Shown here: positions 8,787-17,113 of the stretch, piece after piece
Numbering within the stretch: position 1 is the first letter of the stretch
How the letters are laid out: the number at the start of each line of letters is the position of its first letter
Source of the DNA: Arthrobacter sp. Soil736
Lineage (GTDB): Bacteria > Actinomycetota > Actinomycetes > Actinomycetales > Micrococcaceae
DNA: 64,000 nt
Assembly: GCF_001428005.1 (NCBI RefSeq)
Contig: NZ_LMSB01000009.1
Coordinates: 1,506 to 65,505, forward strand
Direction: 5' to 3'
The notes under the pieces: generated by a model
The model's database searches: none
Seen by the model: only the letters and a program-made list of their open reading frames with translations
What the model was told of the DNA's origin: nothing
Position numbers and translations under genes: made by a program

Positions 8787-8866
8787 TGGGGCTGTTTGAG
8801 CGAGGTCATGTTCTGAAAACCGTCACGCGGCAGGGACAGAAGCGCAGGGAGTCAGGAGGGGAAATA

Positions 8867-9130
8867 ATGACCGAAAATCAGACCTGGCAGGGTTCCCCTC
8901 GCCCGGAGCCGCGGGCAAATCCCAAACGCGTCGGCAAAAAGCACCAAACTGCTCAGGACGCAGCTATTAGCCCAAATGAAGGGCGGATTCTGTCCGGACG
9001 GTTTGGCACCGATGGAGCGACGCCGCCACGGTATTACGACTACTACAGCTTCATGTCCCTCGCCGATTTCATGACCTGGATTGAGAAGGATGACGGCAGC
9101 GAGCCGGCGATCTCGTATTCGTGGAGATGA
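8867..9130 (+). CDS. Hypothetical protein, 87 aa
   Basis: ATG at 8867 with a very good ribosome binding site (AGGAGGGG, six bases upstream). The N-terminal third is polar and Lys/Arg/Pro rich (PRPEPRANPKRVGKK); the C-terminal part has an aromatic cluster (RYYDYYSFMSLADFMTWIE). No family recognised. It is divergent from the thiolase cluster. Confidence 0.5.
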   Translation: MTENQTWQGSPRPEPRANPKRVGKKHQTAQDAAISPNEGRILSGRFGTDGATPPRYYDYYSFMSLADFMTWIEKDDGSEPAISYSWR

Positions 9131-9191
9131 GCCCTTGCCGAGTCTCAGGAACTGCCGAAAGGCCCAGCTAGAAGCAGGCGCCGGGACAGGG

Positions 9192-9718
9192 ATGCCGGCG
9201 GCCGTTGCCCCGCCGGTCAAGGTCGCGCTGGCCCGGGCCGTCACCACAATGCCTCCGCCACCGCACTGCCCGGCGGGAGCCTGTACGAGCGCAAATTGGA
9301 CGGCTACAGGCCACTCTGGATCAGGGAAGCAACGGGTCAGCCTGTGGTCCCGGCAGGGCAACGATCTCACCAGGTACTTCAGGAACTGGTCAAGGCCTTG
9401 GCTGCCGCGGTTTCCCCAAGATGCGTGATCGACGGCGCAACGTCTGATCTGAACTGACGGCTGACTGGACTTCACCGCGCTGCAGCAGCGGCTCGGCGCC
9501 GGGTCCAGGACCCTGCCTGGAACGGTGTAGCAGACCCACTCCTGCTACATCGCATTCGATGTGCTGGCGGTCGCCGGCCACGACGCCCCGGGACCGCCGC
9601 CCGCTGGGACCCGCCGCTCTCCCTCTCCCCGGCCAAAACCAACCCCGACGTCGCCGCCCAGTGGTTCGCCGTCCGGAGCTGGCTCAAGTACAAGCAAAGG
9701 GAACCCAGCGACGCCGTG
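9192..9718 (+). pseudogene. ATP-dependent DNA ligase, shredded remnant
   Basis: Segments of an ATP-dependent DNA ligase appear in order but in different frames: VAPPVKVALARAVTTMPPP (start region, ATG 9192), LYERKLDGYRPLWI (adenylation motif I, lysine kept, about 9280-9320), SLWSRQGNDLTRYF (about 9340-9385), CVIDG (about 9425), CYIAFDVLAVAGHDA (about 9542-9588) and finally PLSLSPAKTNPDVAAQWF followed by WLKYKQREPSDAV and a TGA (motif V-like WLKYK). About 175 residues of a normally longer protein remain, so there are internal deletions as well as at least three frameshifts. The gene is not functional. Confidence 0.7.
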
Positions 9719-9721
9719 TGA

Positions 9722-9934
9722 ACTCTCGAGCTGACCGTCGGTCAGTGTCTGCCCGCCAAGGCGCCGAAGCCCGTGACGGTCCCGGCCGACGCCAGTCTGC
9801 TCGAGGTCGCCGCCCTGATGGCCCGCCTGCACAGTCCGATCGTCGCCGTCGTTGACCGGAACGGCATCCTGACCGGCGCGATCACCCTTGAACGTCTGCT
9901 GACGAGTCTGGCCATCGCGCGCCTCGACGAGTAG
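9722..9934 (+). pseudogene. CBS-domain protein, C-terminal remnant
   Basis: The frame ending at TAG 9932-9934 reads [35 protein letters not shown]..., half of a CBS-pair (Bateman) module that normally binds adenosine ligands. It has no start codon: a stop immediately precedes it at 9719-9721, and the N-terminal part is absent. It lies 98 bases before the broken ion transporter, a neighbour such CBS proteins often regulate. Confidence 0.7.
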
Positions 9935-10032
9935 CACTACCGCCCTCGCGTCACCCGACCCTCGCCGGTTACACCGAGCCAGGAGGAGTACTCCGTGCGC
10001 CCGTATCCAGTCAGCACCAGCGGACCGTCGGG

Positions 10033-11329
10033 ATGCCGGCCGTGACCGGCATCGTAGCGCTCGTCATCTTCCTGATCGCCTTCGTCTTCATCGCCAGCGA
10101 GAAGGTGGACAAGGTCAAGGTCGTGCTTATCGCGGCCGGTGCGATGGCCGTCCTGGGGCTCATCCCGGGGTCCGAGGCCTTCTACTCCGAGCACGCCGGC
10201 ATCAACTGGAACGCAATCTTCCTGCTGCTGTTCGGGATGATGGTCATCGTCGGCATCATCAAGCAGACCGGTTTCTTCGAGTTCCTCGGGATCTGGGCGG
10301 CCAAGATGTCCCGCGGTCGCCCCTACCGGCTGATGGTCATGCTCATGGTGATTACCGCGATCGCATCACCGTTCCTCGACAATGTAACGACGATCATGCT
10401 CGTCGCTCCGGTCACGATCGTCGTCTGCCACCGCCTCGGGATCTCGCCGCAGCCCTATCTCATCGCGGAGATCCTCGCATCCAACATCGGCGGTGCTGCC
10501 ACGCTCATCGGGGATCCGCCGAACATCATCATCGGCAGTCGCGCCGGGCTGTCGTTGAACGACTTCCTCATTCACATGACGCCGATCGTCACGATCGTGT
10601 TCATCGCCTTCGTGCTATTCACCCGAGTGCTATTCCGCAACTCCTTCCAGTTCAACCCCGAGAAGGTCGCCAACGTAACGGCGCTCCAGGAACGACGCGC
10701 CATCACCAACCCCGCGTTACTCGTACGCGCATGATCGTGCTCGCCGGCGTGATTGCCGGGTTCTGCCTGCACGCCGTCCTGCAGGTCGCGCCGTCCATCG
10801 TTGCCCTCGTCGGTGCCGGGGTGATGCTGCTGGTCTCGCGCATCGACCCTGTCGACGCGCTCCGCGAAATCGAATGGCGCACCCTCGTCTTCTTCATGGG
10901 CCTGTTCGTCATGGTCGCCGGACTCGTGCACACGGGCGTAATCAAAGCCATCGCACCTGGGCAATCGACGTGATCGGCGACAACTACTTCGGCGCCGCGA
11001 CCGCCCTGCTACTCGGATCAAGTTTGCTCGGTGCGTTCTTCGACAACATCCCCTACGTTGCAACGCTCGCCCCCGTAGTCGAGGACCTCGTCGCCGAGGT
11101 CCCGGATCCCGGCACGGGCCAGGCACTGTGGTGGGCCTTCGCTCTCGGCGCTGACTTCGGCGGCAATGGCACCGCCGTCGCGGCAAGCGCCAACGTCGTC
11201 GGGATTGGCATCGCAGCGAAAGCCGGGCACCACATCTCGTTTTGGCAGTTCACCAAGTACGGCATCATCGTGACCGTGCTCAGCACGCTCATGGCCTGGC
11301 TCTACGTCTGGCTGCGGTACTTCACTTGA
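10033..11329 (+). pseudogene. ArsB/NhaD (ion transporter superfamily) permease, two frameshifts
   Basis: A 12-13 helix transporter of the ion transporter superfamily split over three frames. Part 1 (10033-10734) has the family-typical SNIGGAATLIGDPPNIIIGS loop; part 2 continues from ATG 10731 (IVLAGVIAGFCLHAVL) and part 3 from about 10965 (IDVIGDNYFGAATALLLGS ... GADFGGNGTAVAASANVVG, the second half-repeat). The parts join into one normal-length protein, so each break looks like a single-base indel (near 10732 and near 10963). SLC13-like, arsenite or Na+/H+ substrates are all possible. Either a recent pseudogene or a sequencing artefact; decay is favoured because the two genes upstream are far more eroded. 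Confidence 0.8.
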
Positions 11330-11776
11330 TGCGCAGAGACACCCGCAAAGCAGCCGTGTCGTTGCCCGGTAATGAGCATCTGATCCAGATGACAGTCGAA
11401 GCGCTCGAGCGTCCACAAGGCCTCCAACAACAGCTTTGTGGGTACAGAAGGTGTGGATGTCCGGACATTGACCAGCTGCGCTGCGGGCGTCCTGGTGGTT
11501 ATAGTGCGGCAGGGCCGGCGGGCCTTCGGTCTTCCCTCAGCAAAAGGAAATCCATGTCAGCGCACTCGGCGGTTGCCTCGGCCTGCAAGAGCTGCGCTTG
11601 GATTCGCCCGGGACGGCATGCTTGCCCGGGTGAAGGTCGTCGACCCGAGCTTCTATAACTTGCCGGCGCTGCCAGTGGCCGGCACGCTCGTGCCCGACTT
11701 CCCGTTGGGCAACAAGAGCTTCAACCTCTCAACGCAGGCAAAGACCTCCCTCCGGACGCCCGGGCAGCCCAGGCAT
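11330..11776. other. Intergenic, possible coding remnant
   Basis: No intact gene. The frame at about 11618-11735 (VKVVDPSFYNLPALPVAGTL then PDFPLGNKSFNLS) looks like real protein but changes into unrelated sequence and merges into the next open frame without a start. I cannot assign it. Confidence 0.3.
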
Positions 11777-12106
11777 ATGCTAAAGAGCCTCCCGGAGGAG
11801 CCGGGAGAGGCGGCGATCACGGTGACACAGCACTATCTCGCGGGCGGGCTGTCGCTGCTGCTGGCCCAGCTGCAGCGGGCGGCGGACCCGGCGTCTGGGA
11901 GTGCATTCGAGGAGCTGCGCCGGGAAGCTGAAACTGCCCCGGTGGCAGTGCTGGGCTCGGTGGCTGCACGGGCACTGCGGCTGGGCGACACCGTCTGTTG
12001 GGAATCGGTATCCCGCGGCGACAGCGCGGCGTTTCGCCGTCAGGCCGCGGCGGCCGCGGAACTGTACGAGTTCGGGCTGTGCGCCGGTCTGCTCGATGAG
12101 GAGTAA
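11777..12106 (+). CDS. Hypothetical helical protein, 109 aa
   Basis: Predicted from the ATG at 11777 (MLKSLPEEPGEA). The protein is mainly helical, Ala/Leu rich, with AITVTQHYLAGGLSLLLAQL and repeated RQAAAAAELYEFGL; it ends in an acidic tail. The upstream part of the same frame (to 11438) has a different composition and is probably not part of it. No strong ribosome binding site is seen, so the start is uncertain. No family recognised. Confidence 0.4.
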   Translation: MLKSLPEEPGEAAITVTQHYLAGGLSLLLAQLQRAADPASGSAFEELRREAETAPVAVLGSVAARALRLGDTVCWESVSRGDSAAFRRQAAAAAELYEFGLCAGLLDEE

Positions 12107-12195
12107 GAGCCCGGGGCGTCTGAATCTTACAGAGGGCCGCCTGGACGTTCCGTGCGGTCGACTTCTGGAATGCCCATTCACACGGCGAAGGAACG

Positions 12196-12513
12196 TCATT
12201 CAGGCGGCAGATTTCTGTCAAGGCGTTTTGCGGAGTCCGTGGCTCCGGGGGCACTGTTAAGGATGTAGTCGGTTGCTGCGGGGCCGGTCATGGACAGGCC
12301 CGGGTAGATGCTGTGGTGGCCCCGCCCGACCGGGCGAATGCCGTGTGCTGCGAGGGCGGAGCGGAAGTTGCGGTCGCTGGCAGGGGGAACGTTGGCCAGA
12401 AAGCACCAGCTGACGTATAGCCCATATAGTTCGTCGGGTGTCAGGCCTTCTTCAGTCGTTTCGTGGGTGATGATGCAGTCGCGGAGGAAGCTGCCGAGCT
12501 GGGTGACCGTCAT
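12196..12513 (-). CDS. Small protein resembling a primase-type C-terminal winged helix
   Basis: 105 residues. The central part, LRDCIITHETTEEGLTPDEL then YGLYVSWCFLANVPPASDRN and FRSALAAHGI, follows the spacing of the winged-helix domain found at the C-terminus of phage/plasmid D5-like primases (..LY..Y..WC......R.F...L...G). By itself it could be a small DNA-binding protein. RBS GGAAGG precedes the ATG at 12513, which overlaps the stop of the upstream gene (ATGA), so the two are translationally coupled. The resemblance is by eye only. Confidence 0.55.
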   Translation of the reverse strand: MTVTQLGSFLRDCIITHETTEEGLTPDELYGLYVSWCFLANVPPASDRNFRSALAAHGIRPVGRGHHSIYPGLSMTGPAATDYILNSAPGATDSAKRLDRNLPPE

Positions 12514-12716
12514 GGATGACCTTCCGTGGTGCTCAGGCCGCCGGGGCCTGCGTCAAGGGTGAACAGCGTGCAGCCAATTAGGCTTGAGGCCCTGTCTTGG
12601 GAAATCCTGGCCACTCCGGCCGCGTGCTCATAAGAGGACGGCGCGTGTCCGGCGAACGCGTCGGCATCGCGGCGAACAACGTCACCGCCCAGCCGGCCGG
12701 GTCTGGAGCCGTTCAT
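12510..12716 (-). CDS. Small hypothetical protein with a DADA/PSSYE motif
   Basis: 68 residues from ATG 12716 (RBS AGGAAGG). The segment GDVVRRDADAFAGHAPSSYE resembles the C-terminus of the protein at 17592-17963 (GDVLRADADAAFRKTAPSSYE), so the two share a short unnamed domain. Start overlaps the preceding gene's end (12713-12716) and its stop overlaps the next start (12510-12513): three genes coupled in a row. Confidence 0.55.
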   Translation of the reverse strand: MNGSRPGRLGGDVVRRDADAFAGHAPSSYEHAAGVARISQDRASSLIGCTLFTLDAGPGGLSTTEGHP

Positions 12717-12958
12717 GGTGTGGTGTCCTTCCTGCCGCGGTCCCCGGACGCGGCGGGCTCCTCGATCACCCAGGCTCCGTACCATTCAGCTTTTTCGTAG
12801 AGTTTCCGGATCTGTGCCGGGTTCACGAGCCAGAGGATGGCGCCGTCATCGGTGACAGCGTCGACGCAGCCGCTGTCCACCAGCTGTCCTTGCATCCGGA
12901 TCTCGACGCATGCGCCTGCAAGGGTGGTCCAGTCTTTGACGTAGCGGGGCTTCAACAC
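12713..12958 (-). CDS. Small hypothetical protein, 81 aa
   Basis: MLKPRYVKDWTTLAGACVEI followed by RMQGQLVDSGCVDAVTDDGAILWL: alternating hydrophobic strands ending in the aromatic WYGAWVIEE, consistent with a small beta-barrel fold of the kind frequent in Arthrobacter small proteins. No motif for catalysis. First of a three-gene run with overlapping stops and starts (12958 to 12196). Function unknown. Confidence 0.55.
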   Translation of the reverse strand: MLKPRYVKDWTTLAGACVEIRMQGQLVDSGCVDAVTDDGAILWLVNPAQIRKLYEKAEWYGAWVIEEPAASGDRGRKDTTP

Positions 12959-13103
12959 AAGCGGACTTTCGTGGACAGGTCGACGGCGGACGACGGACGG
13001 GGCGGGGGGTGGGTGCCAGGAAAAATCCAGGCGGTGTTCGCAGCATCGGGAAGGGGCCCTGCGGTTTACTGCGGTTTTCGGCTGGGGGTGTTTATTGCCG
13101 TTG

Positions 13104-13532
13104 TCAGCTGTAGTTCCGGGCCGGGGAGGGCTCGCTGGTGGTGCCAGCCAGGTAGTTGAGGCAGGCGTTGTACTCGGCCATGACTTCTTCGAAGTTCCGC
13201 AGTCGGGGCTGGGCGCCGGTGGTCCCGGCGGTCTCCGTTTGGGTTAGTTGCGGTTGGCAGCTGCGTTTGCCGGTGCTCAGAGTTGCGATGCCCCAGTCGG
13301 TGGTGGCCGGGGTGGTGGTGACGCCGACTCCTTCGAAGGGGTCGGTGAGAATGTTCCGGGCGACGGATGCCCAGGCGATGAGGTGGAATTTCCGGGCGGT
13401 GTCGAGTTGATGTTCGTCGCCGCCGGCCCAAGCCTGACGGACCTTTTCGGAGAGTTTGTTCCATTCATCGGCGGGGCGGACCAGCAGGTGGGTGGCGCGG
13501 ACCTTGTCCTGGAGTTCTTTGAGCAGTGGCAT
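13104..13532 (-). CDS. Hypothetical protein, 142 aa
   Basis: Start ATG 13532 with AAGGGA upstream. N-terminal half is helical and basic (LLKELQDKVRATHLLVRPADEWNKL), then a predicted amphipathic helix (ARKFHLIAWASVARNIL) and a Thr-rich linker; a final short helix (NFEEVMAEYNACLNYLAG) follows. No family recognised. It begins 48 bases after the fabH stop and is probably in that operon. Confidence 0.5.
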   Translation of the reverse strand: MPLLKELQDKVRATHLLVRPADEWNKLSEKVRQAWAGGDEHQLDTARKFHLIAWASVARNILTDPFEGVGVTTTPATTDWGIATLSTGKRSCQPQLTQTETAGTTGAQPRLRNFEEVMAEYNACLNYLAGTTSEPSPARNYS

Positions 13533-13579
13533 GTGCTATTTCCCTTGTCTTGGCCTGGGCGTAAGGTCTTGGTGGTGCG

Positions 13580-14578
13580 TCAGGCCCCGGGCGGGGTGCC
13601 TGCGGCGGGAGTCCGGACGACCTGGCCGGCGTAGGAGAATCCTCCGCCGAAGCCGAACAGCAGCACGGGGCTGTCGGACGGGAGTTGGCCGCCGCGGATG
13701 AGCTTGGCCAGCGCGATGGGGATGCTGGCGGAGGAGGTGTTCCCGGAGGTGACGACATCGCGTGCCGTGATCGTGCGGGGCATCCCGAGCTGCTCGGCAA
13801 GGGGCTCGATGATACGCAGGTTTGCCTGGTGCGGGACGAAGCCGGCGAGATCTTCCGGCAGGATACCGGCCATCTCGCAGGTACGCCTGGCCAGCTTCGC
13901 CGCCTGGGAAATGGCCCAGCGGAAAACGGACATCCCTTCCTGCTGGAATTGAAGGGTGGGTTGTTCGATCCTGACCGCGTGGGACAGCTCCGGAACCGAA
14001 CCCCAGTGGACCGGCCCCACCCCGGGCGAATCCGAGGCCTGCAACACGAGCGCTCCGGCGCCGTCGCCGACCAGCACGCACGTGCTCCGGTCGGTCCAGT
14101 CGGTGAAGTCGCTGAGCTTTTCCGCCCCGATGACAAGGGCCGTTCCGGCGGATCCGGCCCGGATCGCCTGGTCCGCGACGGCCAGGGCATGCGTGAAGCC
14201 CGAGCAGGCGGCGTTGATGTCGAAGACGGCCGGGTTGCGCGCTCCGATCCCCGCCGAGACCCGGCCGGCGGTGCTCGGGGAGCGGTCCTGCGCGGTGACG
14301 GTGGCCACGATGATCAGGTCCAGGTCCCCGGCGTCGATTCCGGCGTGCTGCAGCGCGTCCAGCCCGGCCGCGATGGCCATGTCCGCTACCGTCTCGGTGT
14401 CGGCGATGCGGCGTGTTTCGATACCGACCCTGCTGCGGATCCACTCGTCGCTGGTCTCCACGATCCGGCTGAGTTCGGCGTTGGTGAGGACCCTGTCAGG
14501 CTGGTAGGAACCGACACCGACGATCCGGGATCCGCGGGCGGGAGCCTTCGGTGTCGGGCTGTGCGTGGATGCGGTCAT
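13580..14578 (-). CDS. fabH: Beta-ketoacyl-ACP synthase III
   Basis: 332 residues with the full FabH triad: C125 in INAACSGF, H250 in FVPHQAN and N280 in SGNTSSAS. The N-terminal GVGSYQPDRVLTNAELSRIVETSDEWI is the family opening. FabH condenses acetyl-, isobutyryl- or other acyl-CoA with malonyl-ACP to start fatty-acid synthesis. Outside a fab cluster and behind a SulP transporter, it may be a specialised or stress copy. It follows a 68-aa gene by 94 bases on the same strand. Confidence 0.92.
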   Translation of the reverse strand: MTASTHSPTPKAPARGSRIVGVGSYQPDRVLTNAELSRIVETSDEWIRSRVGIETRRIADTETVADMAIAAGLDALQHAGIDAGDLDLIIVATVTAQDRSPSTAGRVSAGIGARNPAVFDINAACSGFTHALAVADQAIRAGSAGTALVIGAEKLSDFTDWTDRSTCVLVGDGAGALVLQASDSPGVGPVHWGSVPELSHAVRIEQPTLQFQQEGMSVFRWAISQAAKLARRTCEMAGILPEDLAGFVPHQANLRIIEPLAEQLGMPRTITARDVVTSGNTSSASIPIALAKLIRGGQLPSDSPVLLFGFGGGFSYAGQVVRTPAAGTPPGA

Positions 14579-14672
14579 GGTCGCTCCTTGGAAGGGGTCA
14601 GGGAAAGGGGGGGCGGATGGTTGGACGCGGGCGCGTTCAGGATGGTTTGGGCGGCTGCCGGGAGGTACGTCC

Positions 14673-14879
14673 TCAGCCGTGCTTCCGTAGGGTGTTGAAC
14701 AATTCGCTGAGGCTCATGTTGGCAGCTGCTGCGGCGTCGGCGGGTGGCATTTGTGCTGCCATGGCCTCGCACAGGACCTGGACCAGTTCGGCGTGGGCCT
14801 GATCGTGCTGGAGCGGAAGCCTGTCGCGGTTTGAGGTGGCGCTCCGGATGGTTTTCAGGTGTTTTTCCATCGGTTTCAT
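14673..14879 (-). CDS. Small hypothetical protein, 68 aa
   Basis: Starts at ATG 14879, which overlaps the sulP stop (ATGA, 14876-14879) and has GAGGA just upstream, so it is translationally coupled. The product is helical, with AAAAANMSLSELFNTLRKHG at the C-terminus resembling a helix-turn-helix turn. It could be a small regulator; no family recognised. Confidence 0.5.
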   Translation of the reverse strand: MKPMEKHLKTIRSATSNRDRLPLQHDQAHAELVQVLCEAMAAQMPPADAAAAANMSLSELFNTLRKHG

Positions 14880-16570
14880 TCCTCGGCGGTGTCGGTTGCG
14901 GCTGGACCGGATTCCGTTTCCCGGCCGGGGTCGCGGGCGGCGCGGGCGCGGACCACGTGGCTGCGGGCGTGTTCCACGGCGGGGGCCAGTTCGGTGAAGA
15001 GGTGTTTGTGGTGGCGAAGGGAGTCCAGGACCCCGACCTGGGTGACGAGTCGGAGGTGGCGGTCCTGGATTCCTTTGATCAGCACGGTGATTCCACGGCG
15101 TTCCAGGGCCTGGATGATGTCTGTGATGACCCTGGCCCCGGTTGCGTCCAGGATCTGCAGCTGTGACATGCGGATGATCACGACGTCGACGTTCCGGATG
15201 GCACTGACCCGCTCCAGGACGCGCTCGGCTGCGGCGAAGAAAAGTGCCCCGTCGAGCCGGAAGACAGCAATGTGCTCATCCCCTTCATGGACCGGACCGG
15301 GGATCTCCTCCCGGTGCACGCCGCTGGATCTGACCAGGGCGCGCAGGGCGAAAAAGGCGGCGACCGCGATTCCGATCTCCACGGCCTCGATCAGATCGAA
15401 GGACACGGTGATCAGCGCGGTCACGAAAAACACGACCGCGTCGGCACGGGTTGATCCGATCACGCTGCGCAGCGTCCTGAGGGAGACCATGCGCGTCGCG
15501 GTGACCATCAGCACCCCACCCAGCGCCGCAAGGGGGATGCGGGAAACCGGGCCGGTGGCCAGATACACCACGGCCAGCAGGACCAGTGCATGGGTGATGG
15601 CGGCGAGGCGGGTCCGGCCGCCCGAGCGGAGGTTCACCGCGGTGCGGGCGATGGCACCGGTGGCGGGCATGCCGCCGAAGAACCCGGACGCAACGGACGC
15701 CAGGCCCTGGCCCAGGAGCTCACGGTCCGCGTCATAGGGGCCGGTATCGGAGATCGACGCCGCGACCCGTGCCGAGAGCAGCGACTCGATCGCGGCCAGG
15801 GCCGCGATCGTGGCGGCGGACCCGGCCAGCCCGGTGATCGTCGCCAGGTCCAGGGACGGCATCACCGGGGCCGGCAGGGAATCGGGCAGGGCTCCGATCC
15901 GGGTCACGGGCAACTCGAGTAGCTGCGCGGCCACACTGGCGATGATGATCGCGATGAGCGAGCCAGGGAGCCGGGGGTGGATCCGCGGCGCGGCAACCAT
16001 GATCACCACGACCAGGCCCACCACGGCAACCGGGGCAAGAATCGAGGTTGGGGACGCGGTGCCGAGGGCCTGGATGGCCGAGACGACGGCGTTGCCGCTG
16101 GGCCCGGGCTTGACGCCGAACGCGGCAGGGACCTGCTGAAGGAAGATGATCACAGCGATTCCGACGGTGAAGCCCTCGATCACCGGCCAGGGCAGGAACG
16201 TCACGACCCGCCCGAGTTTGAGCAGCCCGGCAGCCACCACGATCACCCCGGCAAGGACCGAGACCGCGGCCAGTGCACCTAGCCCGTGGGCGGCGATGAC
16301 CGGGCCCAGAACCACGACCATGGCTCCGGTGGGTCCGGAGACCTGGATGTTGGAACCGCCGAACACGGCCGCGATCACCCCGGCGATCACGGCGGTGATC
16401 AGTCCGCTGGCAGCACCCGCGCCGGAGCTGACACCGAACGCCAGCGCCAGCGGCAGCGCGATGATGCCGACGGTGACCCCGGCGAGCAGGTCCCCTTTCC
16501 AGGTACGCGGCAACAGCGCATAGTCCTGCCGCCCGGGCAGGAAGGCCCGGGCCGCGACCAGAGCCTTCAC
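14876..16570 (-). CDS. SulP-family anion transporter with STAS domain
   Basis: 564 residues. Residues about 25-420 form the transporter (opening DLLAGVTVGIIALPLALAFG and the NIQVSGPTGAMVVVLGP loop are diagnostic of SulP), and a C-terminal STAS domain (about 435-545; VVIIRMSQLQILDATGARV contains the conserved aspartate-rich phosphorylation loop) follows. Bacterial SulP members carry sulfate, bicarbonate or dicarboxylates; the substrate cannot be read from sequence. Start overlaps the arsR stop (ATGA 16567-16570). Position between an ArsR repressor and FabH suggests regulated anion uptake linked to lipid synthesis. Confidence 0.9.
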   Translation of the reverse strand: MKALVAARAFLPGRQDYALLPRTWKGDLLAGVTVGIIALPLALAFGVSSGAGAASGLITAVIAGVIAAVFGGSNIQVSGPTGAMVVVLGPVIAAHGLGALAAVSVLAGVIVVAAGLLKLGRVVTFLPWPVIEGFTVGIAVIIFLQQVPAAFGVKPGPSGNAVVSAIQALGTASPTSILAPVAVVGLVVVIMVAAPRIHPRLPGSLIAIIIASVAAQLLELPVTRIGALPDSLPAPVMPSLDLATITGLAGSAATIAALAAIESLLSARVAASISDTGPYDADRELLGQGLASVASGFFGGMPATGAIARTAVNLRSGGRTRLAAITHALVLLAVVYLATGPVSRIPLAALGGVLMVTATRMVSLRTLRSVIGSTRADAVVFFVTALITVSFDLIEAVEIGIAVAAFFALRALVRSSGVHREEIPGPVHEGDEHIAVFRLDGALFFAAAERVLERVSAIRNVDVVIIRMSQLQILDATGARVITDIIQALERRGITVLIKGIQDRHLRLVTQVGVLDSLRHHKHLFTELAPAVEHARSHVVRARAARDPGRETESGPAATDTAEE

Positions 16571-16965
16571 CGTGTGCTGTCCGCTGCGGCCGACGCCCGG
16601 GCAGTCTTCTCTGAGGATTCCAGCTGCTCCCGGGTGGTGTTCAGCATGTCATTGAGCAGCAGTCTCGCCACGGAGAGGAGGTCCGCGACCTGCGGGTACG
16701 CCAGTGTATAGAACATCTGCAGTGCCCGGCGCTCCCCCCTGACCAGGTGGTACCGGCGCAGCACCGAAAGGTGCTGGGACAAGTTCGTAGCCTCCAGCCC
16801 CGTTGCGGCAAGAAGCTCCGTCACCGACACCTCAGGCGCGGCCGACAGCAGCTCCAGCACGCGGATCCGCACCGGATGGGCCAGCCCCTTAAACAGGTTG
16901 GCCTTCACCTCGTACAACGGCGCCCGGAAATCCGCGAAATCCTCCACGCCCGCCTCCCTGCCCAT
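16567..16965 (-). CDS. ArsR-family winged-helix regulator
   Basis: 132 residues: FKGLAHPVRIRVLELL opens the winged helix (about residues 25-40), SVTELLAATGLEATNLSQHL is the recognition helix region, and FYTLAYPQVADLLSVARLLL the C-terminal dimer helix. It has no cysteine, so it is not a classical metal sensor; ArsR proteins adjacent to sulP are common in Actinobacteria and their signal is unknown. First gene of the minus-strand operon; its promoter overlaps a palindrome that it may bind. Confidence 0.88.
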   Translation of the reverse strand: MGREAGVEDFADFRAPLYEVKANLFKGLAHPVRIRVLELLSAAPEVSVTELLAATGLEATNLSQHLSVLRRYHLVRGERRALQMFYTLAYPQVADLLSVARLLLNDMLNTTREQLESSEKTARASAAADSTR

Positions 16966-16984
16966 CGCAACACCCTTTGCTTGA

Positions 16985-17016
16985 CTATTTTATAGATTCA
17001 TAATTTAGTATAACAA
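16985..17016 (-). promoter_or_regulatory. arsR promoter and operator candidate
   Basis: Reading the minus strand, TTGTTA (17011-17016) and TATAAA (16989-16994) are separated by 16 bases, a good sigma-70 promoter ending 24 bases before the arsR start. The -10 lies inside an imperfect AT-rich palindrome at 16985-17008 (CTATTTTATAGA / TTCATAATTTAG, 8 of 12 pairs), the usual size and place of an ArsR operator. Autoregulation is inferred. Confidence 0.55.
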
Positions 17017-17113
17017 TGCCAGCAACAGACCGCTCGGGAGGCAGGGTTTCGCGGGGCGCACGAAACCTCCAAGCAGGGCAGCCCCTCGTTCGGGCGCCAA
17101 GAGGATGTGGCGC

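Noticed and set aside
13685..14698. 337-codon plus-strand open frame
   Set aside because: Antisense shadow of fabH, which has all catalytic residues.
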